From Procambarus clarkii (Eukaryota > Arthropoda > Malacostraca > Decapoda > Cambaridae), in NCBI RefSeq assembly GCF_040958095.1, contig NC_091154.1, positions 43,602,735-43,666,734 of the forward strand: a stretch of DNA of 64,000 nt, in the 5' to 3' direction. Below, in pieces: positions 42,937 through 53,028 of the stretch; position 1 is the first letter of the stretch, and each line of letters begins with the position of its first letter. The notes beneath the pieces were generated by a model. That model saw nothing but the letters and a program-made list of their open reading frames with translations, was not told where the DNA came from and searched no databases. Both the position numbers and the translations under genes were made by a program.

Positions 42937-43209
42937 AACTCTATCAACATCAGAGGCCCAAGACTGTTCAACTCGCTTCCGCTACACATAAGGGGCATAA
43001 CTGGCAATCCCCTCACAGTGTTCAAGAGAGAACTGGATAAGCACCTCCAAAGGATACCTGATCAACCAGGCTGTGACTCATACGTCAGGCTGCGAGCAGC
43101 CGCGTCCAACAGCCTGGTTGATCATTCCAGCAACCAGGAGGCCTGGTCGACGACCGGGCCGCGGGGACGCTACGCCCCGGAAGCACCTCAAGGTAACCTC
43201 AAGGTAAGG
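42937..43209 (+). pseudogene. LINE-C RT C-terminus and 3' untranslated end
   Basis: The sequence resumes after the second AACT with INIRGPRLFNSLPLHIRGIT and VFKRELDKHLQRIPDQPG, the usual end of such RTs, and a GC-rich end (GACCGGGCCGCGGGGACGCT). The repeats CTCAAGGTAACCTCAAGGTA form the 3' tail. Confidence 0.8.
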
Positions 43210-44028
43210 TATGGGTTCCCCTCTCTCCCCTGTTCTTGCTAATTTCTACATGGAATATTTCGAAACTGTTCTTCTTCCTTCTATTGATACTCTCTGTCTA
43301 CCGTAAACCCATGCATAGTGGCATGTACATTCACTTCTTTTACTACCATCCTCCTTCTGTTAAGAAAAGTGTCCTCGTCTCTCTTCCTCCGCGCTCTACG
43401 CATCAGCGACCCTCAGTTTCTTGATTCTGAAATTGCCTTTATCTACAAATCATTCTCTCGCCTTGGTTATCCTTTGCATTTCATCAACTGTGCCTACACT
43501 CAAGCTAAACGAAATTTCTTTCATCCTAAACCTGCTTCCAACACTAGTAGCACTGTACTATGCCTTCCCTTCATATCTGAACTCAAAACTTTTAACAATA
43601 CCTTTCGTCCTCTTGACATTAAACTCGCCTTTCGACAAACTAACACACTTCGTAGCAATCTAGTTCACATTGCTCCTCCTGCTTCTAATGCTGCTGGTGT
43701 CTACTCTATTTCCTGTTCATCTTGTCCTCTCCAATACTTTGGCGAAACTGGCCGTACACTGAATGACAGACTTAAAGAACACAAGAGAAGCGTTAAGTCT
43801 GCAGACACCAACAATGCTCTCTTCTGCCATGTGAGGGATTCTAATCATCCCATTGATTGGTCTTCCTCCAAAATAATCTTTCCTGCCTCTACTCTACACA
43901 GACGCCGTCTTGTAGAATCGGCTCTTATACACAATGTACCCAACATGAACTTGGCTTTGTTGCTGTGGACTCTTCCCTTTCACAGTATATACTCAAATGC
44001 TCTAATCTTTCTAACAAACGTGACTTAA
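43210..44028 (+). pseudogene. Penelope-like RT C-terminal part and GIY-YIG endonuclease
   Basis: From GSPLSPVLANFYMEYFE the RT resumes, but the segment between LLPSID and PMHSGMYIHF lacks the YVDD catalytic box, so a deletion removed it. After VKKSVLVSLFLRALRI and AFIYKSFSRLGYP comes the GIY-YIG nuclease: GVYSISCSSCPLQYFGETGR, TLNDRLKEHKRSV, then the HPIDW segment. GIY-YIG endonucleases nick DNA for Penelope insertion. A frameshift near 43370-43420 and a stop near 43305 break the frame. Confidence 0.85.
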
Positions 44029-44290
44029 CATAAGCTTACCCCTTCCATTTATCTTTCTTTCTCTTTCCTTTTCTTTCTCTCTTCATTGTCTTCTCCTACG
44101 CTCCCTTGCTATCCTCTTCTTATTCCTAATACTATCTCCTTCGGTGGTTATAATAGGAGCTTACTCGTATGGGCCAATAGGCCTTCTGCAGTTCTCATTA
44201 ATACTACTATCCCCTACACCTTACTTTCCTCCTCAGCTCTCTCTTGCCTATTTATTGCCTGTCTCTACCTCCTCATCACAATCGACTTGA
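44029..44290 (+). other. Penelope-like 3' region with an embedded CR1-like 3'-end motif
   Basis: A pyrimidine-rich stretch is followed by CTCGTATGGGCCAATAGGCC (about 44169-44188), which is the LINE-B 3' untranslated motif but lacks the (TTCTTATG)n tail. The region ends with the inverted terminal word at 44272-44291. Confidence 0.65.
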
Positions 44291-45739
44291 GAATTTTATT
44301 TATTTATTTTTTATTTATTTATTTATATATATACAAGAAGGTACATTGGGTTTGTGAGAATACATTGGATAGTACAGTATATACACTCCTGTAAAGCCAC
44401 TAGTACGCGCAGCGTTTCGGGCAGGTCCTTAATCTAACAGATAATTTTAAGTAGGTAATTTCTATCAGAATTGATAAATGGTAAAGATACATTGCAAGAG
44501 AAAAATGAGATGAGAAAGCTTAGTAAGTATATTAAAGCACATTGTTATATTAAAGCTCTGATTGATCACATTGCCAGCTTGATTAGTAATTTAAACAATA
44601 TTAATAGACACCATACAGCAGGTTGACAGCACATATAAGACAGCAATGATCACAATGGTAAAGATGTTCAGATTGGGTACATAAAGATTGGGAGACTGGG
44701 TAGCAATAGATACAGATAAACAAGATTAATAAACACCATACAGCAGATTGGCAGCACATATAAGAAGACAGCAATGATCACAATGGTAAAGATGTTCAAA
44801 TTGGGAACATAAAGGTTGGGAGATTGGGTAGCAATAGATACAGTGCAATTTTAAGGCAAAAAGTGAAAAACTATGCAGATGAAATTAGGTACTTTTTAGT
44901 ATTGATTTTGAATGATGTAAAAGTTGGACAGCTTTTCAATTCAATAGGGAGTGAGTTCCATAAACTGGGTCCCTTTATTTGCATAGAGTGTTTACACAGA
45001 TTAAGTTTAACTCTGGGGATATCAAAGAGATATTTATTTCTGGTGTGGTGACAATGGGTCCTATTACATCTGTCCAGGAAGAGTTTCAGAGCAGGATTTG
45101 CATTTAAGAACAGGGTTTTGTAAATGTAGTTGACACAAGAGAATTTGTGGAGTGAGATTATGTTCAACATGTTTAGGGAGTTAAACAAGGGGGCTGAGTG
45201 TTGTCTGAAAGCAGAATTTGATATTATTCTGATAGCAGATTTTTGCTGGGTGATGATGGACTTGAGGTGGTTTGCAGTGATTGAACCCCATGCACAGATA
45301 CCATAGTTGATATAGGGATAGATTAGTGCATAATATAGAGAGATGAGAGCAGAGTTAGGTACATAATATCTGATTTTGGAGAGTATACTAACTGTTTTAG
45401 AGACTTTCTTAGTTATGTGTTGTATGTGGGTACTGAAGTTGAGTCTCTTGTCTAGGAATAGGCCAAGAAACTTTCCATCATTTTTATTGCTAATGTTTAC
45501 ATTGTCTATCTGAAGCTGAATTGCAGTTGTAGATTTGCTTCCAAATAGGATGTAGTAGGTCTTTTCTATGTTAAGTGTTAGTTTGTTGGTTGACATCCAT
45601 AAGTGGACTTTTTTTAGTTCATTATTAACATCATTTAATGTATATGGGTTGGGGTTGGAGTAGATGAGGGTAGTATCATCAGCAAACAAAATAGGTTTCA
45701 GAATGTTAGAGACATTAGGCAGATCATTGATGTATATGG
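44291..45739 (-). mobile_element. LINE-A2 5'-truncated, antisense, with (TTTA)n tail
   Basis: (TTTA)n at 44295-44327, the tail GTAGTCCTTAATCT-type module, a ~480-bp 3' untranslated region with a ~110-bp tandem duplication (about 44600-44830), then RT coding to about 45739. It sits at the Penelope-like 3' end. Confidence 0.85.
44871..45739 (-). pseudogene. LINE-A2 RT C-terminal region
   Basis: Minus-strand 272 open codons start just after the YxDD-type motif C ([14 protein letters not shown]), continue through DGKFLGLFLDKRLNFS and INYGICAWGSITANH, and end in CNRTHCHHTRNKYLFDIPRV. Motifs A and B and the endonuclease are missing. Confidence 0.88.
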
Positions 45740-45805
45740 TCCAGGAAGATCAAAGGAATGGTCCAAGGTCCATGTATATGGACCATGTATATTGAATGGT
45801 CCATG
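45740..45805. other. Junction filler made of repeated GGTCCATGTATATGG words
   Basis: Three to four copies of a TGTATATGG(A/T)CC-type word lie between LINE-A2, which ends TGATGTATATGG, and the Penelope terminus, which begins TCCAGGAAGG. They look built from both flanks. Confidence 0.6.
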
Positions 45806-45904
45806 TATATGGTCCAGGAAGGACCGAAACGTCGTCGTCCCTTCAACTTCTAGTGTGTGGTCTGGTCAACATACTTCAGCCATGTTATTGTGACTTATCG
45901 CCTG
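45806..45904 (-). mobile_element. Penelope-like terminal arm, antisense
   Basis: Its complement matches 40501-40577: GACCGAAACGTCGTCGTCCC through GTGTGGTCTGGTCAAC and TGACTTATCGCC. Together with the LINE-D piece it forms a long inverted repeat with 40322-40577. Confidence 0.75.
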
Positions 45905-46335
45905 CAACTGGTCTATAATTCTTTGCCAATGCTTTGCTACCACCCTTGTGTAGAGGGGCAATGTCTGCTGATTTAAGCGCATCTGGTATCTCCCCTGTGT
46001 CCAAGCTCCAAGCTCTTCCTCCACACTATACTGAGTGCCTGTGCTACTGGCACTTTGCATTTCTTTATAAATATTGATTTCCATGAGTCTGGACCCGGGG
46101 CTGAGTGAATGGGCATATTGTCAATTTCTCTTTCGAAATCTGCCACGCTCGTGTTGATATCAGTTATATTTACAGGTGTTTAAGTATCATTCATAAAGAA
46201 ATTGTCCGAATCTTCCACTTTCATGCTGAGTATCGGAGTGCTAAACATGTCTTCATACTACTTTTTTAGGATTTCACTAATTTCTTTGTCATCCTCAGTG
46301 TATGAACATGCTGAGTTCGTGTATGAGGAACTGAG
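45905..46335 (-). pseudogene. LINE-D RT N-terminal fragment, antisense
   Basis: On the minus strand the pre-RT segment DFEREIDNMPIHSAPGPDS is followed by KKCKVPVAQALSIVWRKSL, the same residues as at 40320-40500. One to two frameshifts occur in the IPDALKS area. Upstream residues (to about 46335) extend further N-terminal than the other copy. Confidence 0.72.
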
Positions 46336-46424
46336 ATGTGAGGAACATACATGACGATCGTTTCCTAGTTGATTTTGCAGCGCTTGCCTTACTCACTCTT
46401 TCTCCTTGGTCAGTGGGCAAACGT
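46336..46424. other. Short unassigned stretch
   Basis: Nothing recognisable; a boundary between LINE-D and LINE-E lies somewhere here. Confidence 0.4.
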
Positions 46425-46732
46425 TGAGGTAATTCAAAACGATGCATTGCGAATCATAATAGGAGCTCCCAGATGGACTAAAATACTGAACCTAACACTA
46501 GAAACCAAGCTAACGTCGATTGAAATAAGGGTAAAAGGGATTAATGCGAGCATGCTGACCAAGATATTGACTAGACCTAGAATCAGTTCACTTAAAGATA
46601 TAATCACTGGAGCACTAACTCTGGACAGAAGAGCCTCCATTAGCAACAGGTGGACCCATTGTGCGATAAACACCATCAATACATTCGATATAACAAACAC
46701 AGTCACTGAGAAGGGTGTCGACGAAATACATG
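46425..46732 (+). pseudogene. LINE-E RT C-terminal region, split by SINE
   Basis: The reading VEVIQNDALRIIIGAPRWTK, followed by LETKLTSIEIRVKGINASML, is the post-RT segment of RNase H-bearing LINEs. The frame reaches GVDEIH and is then cut by a SINE. The RNase H of the same element resumes at 56183. ATG (46730-46732 and 56183-56185) may be a minimal duplication. Confidence 0.75.
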
Positions 46733-46852
46733 GGCGCGAGCGAGCGAGCGCTATGTTATGGGTTCGTATCCTGGCCGGGGAGGATTTACTGGGCGCAATT
46801 CCTTAACTGTAGCATCTGTTTAACGCAACAGTAAAATGTGTACTTGGATGAA
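46733..46852 (+). mobile_element. SINE 5' half (tRNA-derived)
   Basis: The sequence GCGAGCGCTATG...GGGTTCGTATCCTGGCC...CTTGGATGAAA matches 16845-16943 of the complete SINE. The A-box side is missing or replaced by GCGAGCGAGCGAGCG. The second half appears at 56067-56182, so a ~9.2-kb unit sits between the halves. Confidence 0.82.
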
Positions 46853-46882
46853 ATGGCCACTGCTTGATCGCAAGCGGGGATG

Positions 46883-46905
46883 TTTCTGATGGGGGAGAAA
46901 GAAAC
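46883..46905 (+). repeat. Left near-terminal inverted repeat of the 9.2-kb unit
   Basis: TTTCTGATGGGGGAGAAAGAAAC matches the complement of 56044-56068 with one mismatch and a 2-base gap. It begins about 30 bp inside the SINE break, so the exact element end is uncertain. Confidence 0.6.
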
Positions 46906-46951
46906 ATTTGCGCAGCGCGTCCCGCGGCGTTGCGCGGGCAGTCTGGGCCCG

Positions 46952-46989
46952 TATAAATACGGGGGCACAGAGGGGCTCTGCCCTCACTC
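46952..46989 (+). promoter_or_regulatory. TATA box and initiator-like sequence
   Basis: TATAAATA at 46952-46959 is followed about 32 bases later by TCACTC (46984-46989), which fits the arthropod initiator consensus TCAKTY. The region is GC-rich. An ATG exon follows about 60 bases downstream. Confidence 0.6.
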
Positions 46990-47045
46990 CGCCTGCCCCG
47001 CCGCTGCCCTCGCAACCACTCCCCGGCCGCCCGACTTCGCACGAG

Positions 47046-47161
47046 ATGGACAACACGCCAGCTGCCTCGGTACCTGACCTCTCTCTCAAGGACATCATGG
47101 GGCCCTCGACACCCCAGACCGTTCCGGCAGGGTCCTCCTGCCCTACACTTTTAACCCCAAG
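47046..47161 (+). CDS. Putative first coding exon of the 9.2-kb unit
   Basis: From ATG 47046 the frame reads MDNTPAASVPDLSLKDIMGP and continues for 38-39 residues to a strong 5' splice-site match, AAG|GTGAGG at 47161/47162. Without splicing it ends at a TGA three bases later. The upstream TATA and initiator give a ~60-base leader. I do not recognise the peptide; it is rich in P, S and T. The matching downstream exon is not known. That this is a spliced gene is inferred from promoter, ATG and donor spacing. Confidence 0.45.
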
Positions 47162-48840
47162 GTGAGGTTTTCTGTTCAATTCTAGTCAGGACCTCCCCAG
47201 TGCGGCGTATGCCAACCGCCATCCCCTCGCGGTACGTGTGTGCCGCCTTAGTTAGTCCTTTGGGCTTTCTGCTGTTAGTCCCGGGAGAGCTGGGGGCGCC
47301 CTCCTTGGCCCCGTGTCGGGCGTCACCGTGCCGTGCAGGTCGCGTGGCTGGCTTAGGGTCGGCGTGCGCCGGGCCGCGTCCCTAGGGGCCTGCGTTCGGT
47401 CTCCTCTCACGTGGGGCACTGTCCAGCCGTGCTCGTACGTGTCCAGGGGGCCCCGCAGCGCGGCGTGCCCAGGCGCGCGCCCTGCCCGGGGCCCCGTCGG
47501 CGGCCAGGCGTGCCCTTGCCGGCGTCGCCATGTGGCCAGGCGTGGTGGGCCCTACGCCCTTTGTGCTCTGCCTTGGGGCCCATGCCTCGCCGCCATCGAC
47601 CACGTGTCTGGTCGTCTGGGCGTGCTTCGGCGTCCTTCCCGCCTTTCCTTCGGGGCGCCCTGTTGCCGGCCCGCCGGGTTCCCTGGGCTGTCCTAGGGGG
47701 CCAGGTTTCTCCTTGTCCGAGGACATGCGTCGCCGTCGGCGACGGCTTGTGGCCAGGTTCGGCCCTACGCCCGGGGCGCATGTTCTCGGCGGCGGCGACA
47801 CGTGGCCAGGCGTGGGCGGCCCTATGGCGGGCCCCGCCTTGGGGCCCATGCATGCCTTGCTGGGTCGTCACGTGCCTGGCCGGCAGGGCGTGCTTCTGAG
47901 TCTTTTCTGTTTTCCCTCGGGTGTTCTCTGTTGCCGGTCTGCCGGCTTCCCTGGGATGTCCCCAGGGATCGGGTCTCCCTGAGCGGACAAGCGTCGCCCC
48001 TGGCGACGACTCGTGGGCAGGTGCTGGCCCTTCGCCCGGGCCTGCTACGGGGCACACGCCTGGTCGTGCTGCCACGTGGCACGGCGTTCCGTGGCGCGCA
48101 CGGTTGGGCTGTGTCCCGCCCTTCCTGTTCCCTTATTTGGGTGCTAATCCACGTGGCTTTGCGCCACGGCTTCCCACGTCGGGGCTCGGGCTGCCTTGCG
48201 CCCATACGGCCGCGCCTGTGTGCGGCCCCCCCCCCCCTCCCTTTTCGTCTAGGCCCTGAGCATGCCGTGTGGCAGCGCGTGGTTGGTAGGCCACGGGGTC
48301 CTTGCCGTGTGTGGTGTGTTCTCAGCTAGGCACGTCGCCCTCGGACGTCTCGCCCGGCCGTGTTGCCCGGGGTGTTAGCCCCAGGCCCCTTCGGAGTCCC
48401 GGAGTCCCCAGGTACGTCTTCCCCAGAGTTGTCGCCGATCAAGATGTCCCCAGACGTCCGTCTGCCGGTGTAAGTCCGGCATGTAGTCCCCAGACGTACG
48501 TCTGGCCGGTGTAGCCCGGTGTGTTATTTCAAGCTTTCCGCCGTCCAGGCCCTCAGGCACGTGTCCTGCTTGCCTGGGGGGTAGCCAGGACCGTTACTCC
48601 ATGTCCTCCGTCTGGCCGGTGTTGCCCGGCAGGTTGGTTCCCAGGCGCTCCCGCCTGGCCGGTGTAGCCCGGTGTGTTTGCTTAAGCGCCCTGCCCGTCC
48701 GTTGTAGCAGGGATTCCTCCTACGTTGTAAGTTCAGCGTTCGTCCGCCTGCCCGTCCGCCTTGTGTCGTCTGTTGTTCTTCATCGTCGGAGGGAGACGCC
48801 GGCGTTGGAGCAAGGACCCGAGATCAGCTCGACGACGCCT
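47162..48840. other. GC-rich, CpG-rich region with diverged tandem repeats
   Basis: Long overlapping open frames in several phases on both strands are explained by high GC content, not by genes. A ~276-bp unit occurs twice (about 47519-47794 and 47795-48060), both with GTGGCCAGGCGTG and CCTTGGGGCCCATGC. At 48440-48690 a shorter word GTCTGGCCGGTGTAGCCCGG recurs four to five times. If the exon at 47046 is real, this would be its intron. Confidence 0.65.
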
Positions 48841-49060
48841 GCAGGTTTACGTCTAACGGTACGCACCACAGGCCCTGGGTTCGGCGTTGCCGCCGGCAAT
48901 CCAGGATGACTTCGTTATGTCCGTTAAGTCCTCGGCGTCCAGTTCCAGGGGCCGTGCCCTGGACAGGGGGGTGGCCCCCATGTTGCCTGGGGCACGGTAT
49001 CCTCCAGCAGATGGCGGCGTCGAAGCGTCGTCGGGAACGTCGTATATTTAATGATTCCCA
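48841..49060 (+). other. Exon-like stretch, partly repeated at 50310-50395
   Basis: CCTGCAG at 48837-48843 resembles a 3' splice site. An open frame with VMSVKSSASSSRGRALDRGV follows and ends at TAA in GTATATTTAATG. The segment GCAGATGGCGGCGTCGAAGC onward is repeated at 50350. Its coding role is uncertain. Confidence 0.35.
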
Positions 49061-51105
49061 TTCTTTGCCTTCCTAAGACAATGTAAATTAAGACTTTCTC
49101 ACACTTTATATGGAAGGTTTCTTATTTTGTACTTGCAGACATCTCGCGACATGCCTTGCCCTTATTCATATTTATGTTCTACATTTCAGCACTGACATGC
49201 CTCTGCTTTCAGATCACCTCGGATTCATTTTGCCACCAGCCTAACTTAATTTACTCAGGCATTCGTAGCCTCGTGCATGTCGCATGTTCAAATTTTCGCG
49301 TTCGCTGTGTTACAGTATGCTTGTTATATTTTCCTTGTCTTACGTCATTAAGTAAAGTCAGCCAGGATGTCCTATTTGCAGAGTTATAAGTAATTTATTA
49401 AGTAAAGTCAGCCAGGAGGTGCTATTTGCAGTATTTGCGGGCCCTTAATTTGCTTTACGTTCCCTGGCCCTGCATTTTGCCTAGTTTCCTCAGTAGTTAC
49501 AGTACTTTCGCTTGGCTCTTGCAGTTTATTCACGTCGCTTATTTGGTTATATTTATGTTATGCATCTCCTCCGTTCTCTTAAAGTAAAATGGCTATATAT
49601 CCACGCCGATTGTATACCCTTATTTTGTACTTGCAGATACCACGTGCCATGCCTTGCCCTATTCATAATTATGTTCTACATTTCAGCACTAACATGCCTC
49701 CTGTTTCAGGTTACCACGGACTCTCTTTCCCAAACAGCCTCCTTAATTTACTCCGACAGTTGATGCGTTGCTCATGTCGCATGTTTAATTTTGCGTTGCT
49801 GTGTTCAGTATGCTTGCCCACTTTTACCCTGCCTTATGTCATTAAGTAAAGACAGCCAGGATGTGCTATTTGCAGAGTTACTAAGTAAATTATTAAGTAA
49901 AGTCAGCCAGGCAGCGCTAGTTGCAGAGTTACTAAGTAAATTATTAAGTAAAGTCAGCTAGGATGTGCTATTTGCAGAGTTCCTAAGAATTATTAAGTAA
50001 AGTCAGACAGGATGTGCTATTTGCAGTATTCGCGGGCCCTTATTTTAGCTTCACGTCTCCTGGCCCTGCATTTTTGCCTAGTTTCATCGGTAGTTACAGT
50101 AGTTTATGCTTAGCTATTGCAGTTTAGTTTCCTCAGTGGTTACAGTATTTACGCTTGGCTCTTGCAGTTTATTCACTTTACTTATTTGGTTATATTTATG
50201 TTACGCTTCACCTCCGTTCTCTTAATGTAAAAATGGTTATATATGCACGCCGATTGTATACCCTTATTTTGTACCTGCAGATATCACGTGCCATGCCTTG
50301 CCCCTATTCAGGTGACCTGGACAGGGGGGTGGGGCACGGTACACTCCAGCAGATGGCGGCGTCGAAGCGTCGTCGGGAACGTCGTATATTTAATGATATC
50401 CCGTTCTTTGCCTTCCTAAGACAATGTAAATTAAGATTTTCACACACTTTATATGGAAGGTTTCTTATTTTGTACTTGCAGACATCTCGCGACATGCCTT
50501 GCCCTTCCTCTTAATTACGTTCTACATTTCAGCACTAACATGCCTCCTGCTTTCAGATTACCACGGATTCCTTTTCCCAAACAGCCTACCTTAATTTACT
50601 CCGACAGTTGATGCTTTGCTCATGTCGCATGTTTAATTTTGCGTTGCTGTGTTCAGTTTGTTTGTTCATTTTTCCTTGCCTTACGTCATTAAGTAAAGTC
50701 AGCCAGGATGTGCTATTTGCAGAGTTACTAATTAAATTATTAAGTAAAGTCAGCCAGGATGTGCTATTTGCAGAGTTCCTAAGTAAATTATTAAGTAGAG
50801 TCAGCCAGGATGTGCTATTTGCAGAGTTCCTAAGTAAATTATTAAGTAAAGTCAGCCAGGATGTGCTATTTGCAGAGTTACTAAGTAAATTATTAAGTAA
50901 AGTCAGCCAGGATGTGCTATTTGCAGAGTTCCTAAGTAAATTATTAAGTATAGTCAGCCAGGATGTGCTATTTGCAGACTTACTAAGTAAATTATTAAGT
51001 AAAGTCAGCCAGGATGTGCTATTTGCAGAGTTACTAAGTAAATTATTAAGTAAAGTCAGCCAGGATGTGCTATTTGCAGAGTTACTAATTACTAATTACT
51101 AGTCT
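49060..51105 (+). repeat. Higher-order tandem repeat, three diverged units
   Basis: Three units share, in order, TTATTTTGTACTTGCAGA, ATGCCTTGCCC, TCTACATTTCAGCACT, a CATGTCGCATGTT segment, and then a block of 51-bp minisatellite repeats (from about 49348, 49838 and 50689). The first part of unit three also repeats the exon-like stretch at 48955. ORFs in this region are products of the repeat. Confidence 0.8.
50689..51097 (+). repeat. 51-bp minisatellite, about eight units
   Basis: The unit is TTAAGTAAAGTCAGCCAGGA followed by TGTGCTATTTGCAGAGTT and ACTAAGTAAATTA. As 51 is a multiple of three the array stays open and encodes a 17-residue repeat (LSKLLSKVSQDVLFAEF). Every unit contains TGCTATTTGCAG|AG, a good 3' splice-site match, and AAGTAAAT, a weak donor-like word. 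Smaller groups of the same unit occur at 49348-49440 and 49838-50030. Confidence 0.88.
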
Positions 51106-51224
51106 TTTGCTGGGTTACTTTTATGCTTCTCCCCTTCCTGTCTAGGTATGTTTAGGTATGGCCAGCGGTGCGCGAGCCGCGGCTTATCGGTTGCCCCCCC
51201 CCCCTGGTTCCCTGTTTACTCAGA
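51106..51224. other. Unit sequence left of LINE-A1
   Basis: Contains a C-run at 51196-51207; no gene seen. Confidence 0.5.
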
Positions 51225-53028
51225 TTCAGATGTTTATTCAGGTAAGGTATATACATACAAGTGATGTTACATTAATGGATTGATATATAGATAGAGCTAG
51301 TACATACAATGCCTAAAGCCACTATTACGCAATGCGTTTCGGGCAAGAAAAACATTAATATCTAGAACTTAATACTAATTGAGCATAAAGAATAAAAAGT
51401 GTTGAGAACAAATACAAATAAAGATAAAAAAAGGGGAACATGACTGAAAAAGCAGCGCAAATACAATAGGTTGACAAACAGTGTTGATTAAAAAAAAGAA
51501 AATAACAGACATGGGTTGACAATAGAGGAGGGAGGTAGGTTACAGGGAATTTATTAGGTAGTGTTTAGTTTTTATCTTAAACTGGTTGAGAGAGGTACAG
51601 TCTTTAACATGGTTGGGAAGGTCATTCCACATTCTGGGCCCCTTGATTTGCAGAGCATTTCTAGTTTGATTAAGTCGTACTCTAGGAATATCAAAACTGT
51701 ATTTATTTCTGGTGTGGTGCTCATGGGTTCTGTTACAACCTTCTATGAAGCTTTTGAGATCAGGATTGGCATTATAGTTTAGCGTTTTATATATGTATAA
51801 TACACATGAGAGAATGTGCAGTGACTTAATATCTAACATATTCAGAGATTTGAGTAGGGGTACCGAGTGATGTCTGGGGCCAGAGTTGGATATTGTTCTA
51901 ATAGCAGCTTTGTGTTGGGTAATTAGAGGACGTAAGTGATTTTGGGTAGTAGAACCCCAAGCACAAATACCATAGTTGAGATATGGATAGATAAGGGAGT
52001 AATAGAGAGTCACCAGGGCAGGGCGTGGTACATAATATCTGATCTTAGAAAGAATGCCAACAGTTTTTGAAACTTTTTTTGATATATTTAGAATGTGTTC
52101 CTGGAAATTCAGCTTATGGTCAATGAGAATGCCAAGGAATTTGCCATCTAATTTGTTACAAATTTGGGTATTGTTTATTTTGAGATTTATTTGACTAGAG
52201 GATTTATTGCCAAACAGAATATAGAAAGTTTTGTCAATGTTAAGGGTGAGTTTGTTGGCAGTTAGCCAAAGATGGACTTTATTTAGCTCAGTATTTACTG
52301 TGGCATTTAGAGCAAGAGGGTCAGGACTGGAGTAAATGAAGGTTGTGTCGTCAGCAAATAGAATTGGTTTGAGGTGTTGGGAGGCATTTGGAAGGTCATT
52401 AATGTAGATGAGAAAGAGGAGAGGGCCAAGTATGCTGCCCTGAGGAACACCAATGTTGATGGGTAGGGTGGGAGAAGTTGTATTATTCACAGAAACATAT
52501 TGGAGCCTGTCAGTAAGGTAGGACTCGAGGTATTGTAGGGAGTGTCCTCTGACTCCATAATGATGTAATTTAAGAAGAAGGTTATGGTGGTTGACAGTAT
52601 CAAAAGCTTTACGCAGGTCCACAAATAACCCAACAGGGAACTCATTTTTATCAAGAGCTGTATGAATCGAGTTAAGCATACTAATAAGTGCATCGTTAGT
52701 GCTTTTTTTGGGTCTGAAGCCATATTGGCAAGGTCTAAGTATATTGAGTTTGGCTAGATATGAGTAAAGCTGCTTATAGATTAGTTTTTCAAAAATTTTT
52801 GACAAGTTTGGCAGGATTGATATAGGTCTGTAGTTGTTAACATCTGTGGGATCACCACATTTGTGGACAGGCGTTACTCTCGCTTTTTTTATAATATCTG
52901 GAAAGGTTTGGAGTTCAAGTGACTTGTTGAAGAGCAAAGCAATAGCAGGGGCTAAAGATCTGGAGGCTTTTTTGTAAATTAAAGTTGGTATCTCCTCAAG
53001 GGCACCAGACTTGGTTTTAAGGGAAAGG
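51225..53028 (-). mobile_element. LINE-A1 copy, 5'-truncated, inside the 9.2-kb unit
   Basis: The tail module (CCTAAAGCCACTATTACGCA in + orientation) lies at 51311-51345, then the 3' untranslated region and RT to about 53028. No (TTTA)n precedes it. The right junction lies next to the direct repeat TCTCGCCCTCT. No clear target duplication was found. Confidence 0.85.
51540..53028 (-). pseudogene. LINE-A1 RT, 5'-truncated but open
   Basis: The frame is open from the pre-RT segment (KTKSGALEEIPTLIYKKASR at the 5' limit) through [53 protein letters not shown] and FADDTTF to the C-terminus. No internal stop is seen. The endonuclease is missing through 5' truncation, so it cannot be functional alone. 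Confidence 0.88.

Larger units (their letters stand above)
40830..43209 (+). mobile_element. LINE-C 5'-truncated insertion, split by solo LTR
   Basis: RT C-terminal coding sequence (reading DLESVQRSFTARIHSV, YWDRLKSLNLYSLKRRRERY) is interrupted by a solo LTR (41213-42936). It then reads INIRGPRLFNSLPLHIRGIT and ends in a GC-rich 3' untranslated region with AACCTCAAGGT repeats. TATGGG flanks it. The first 34 bases (40831-40864) are an inverted copy of the host element at 40659-40692. Confidence 0.82.
40501..44290 (+). mobile_element. Penelope-like element, deleted and split by LINE-C
   Basis: A terminal segment (GACCAGACCACACACTAG ... CTCAAGTCGATTGTGATGAG, 40535-40595) is followed by an RT fragment, the LINE-C insertion (40830-43209), the rest of the RT and a GIY-YIG endonuclease. 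The 3' end carries CTCATCACAATCGACTTGAG (about 44272-44291), the inverse of the 5' terminal word, so the termini are inverted. Confidence 0.8.

Noticed and set aside
47382..48329. Several long overlapping ORFs on both strands
   Set aside because: They are proline-, arginine- and glycine-rich in multiple phases, as expected from GC-rich DNA with few chance stops. They also follow the 276-bp tandem repeat and have no domains.
50689..51097. CRISPR-like array
   Set aside because: Units are contiguous 51-bp tandem repeats with no unique spacers, in eukaryotic DNA; it is a minisatellite.
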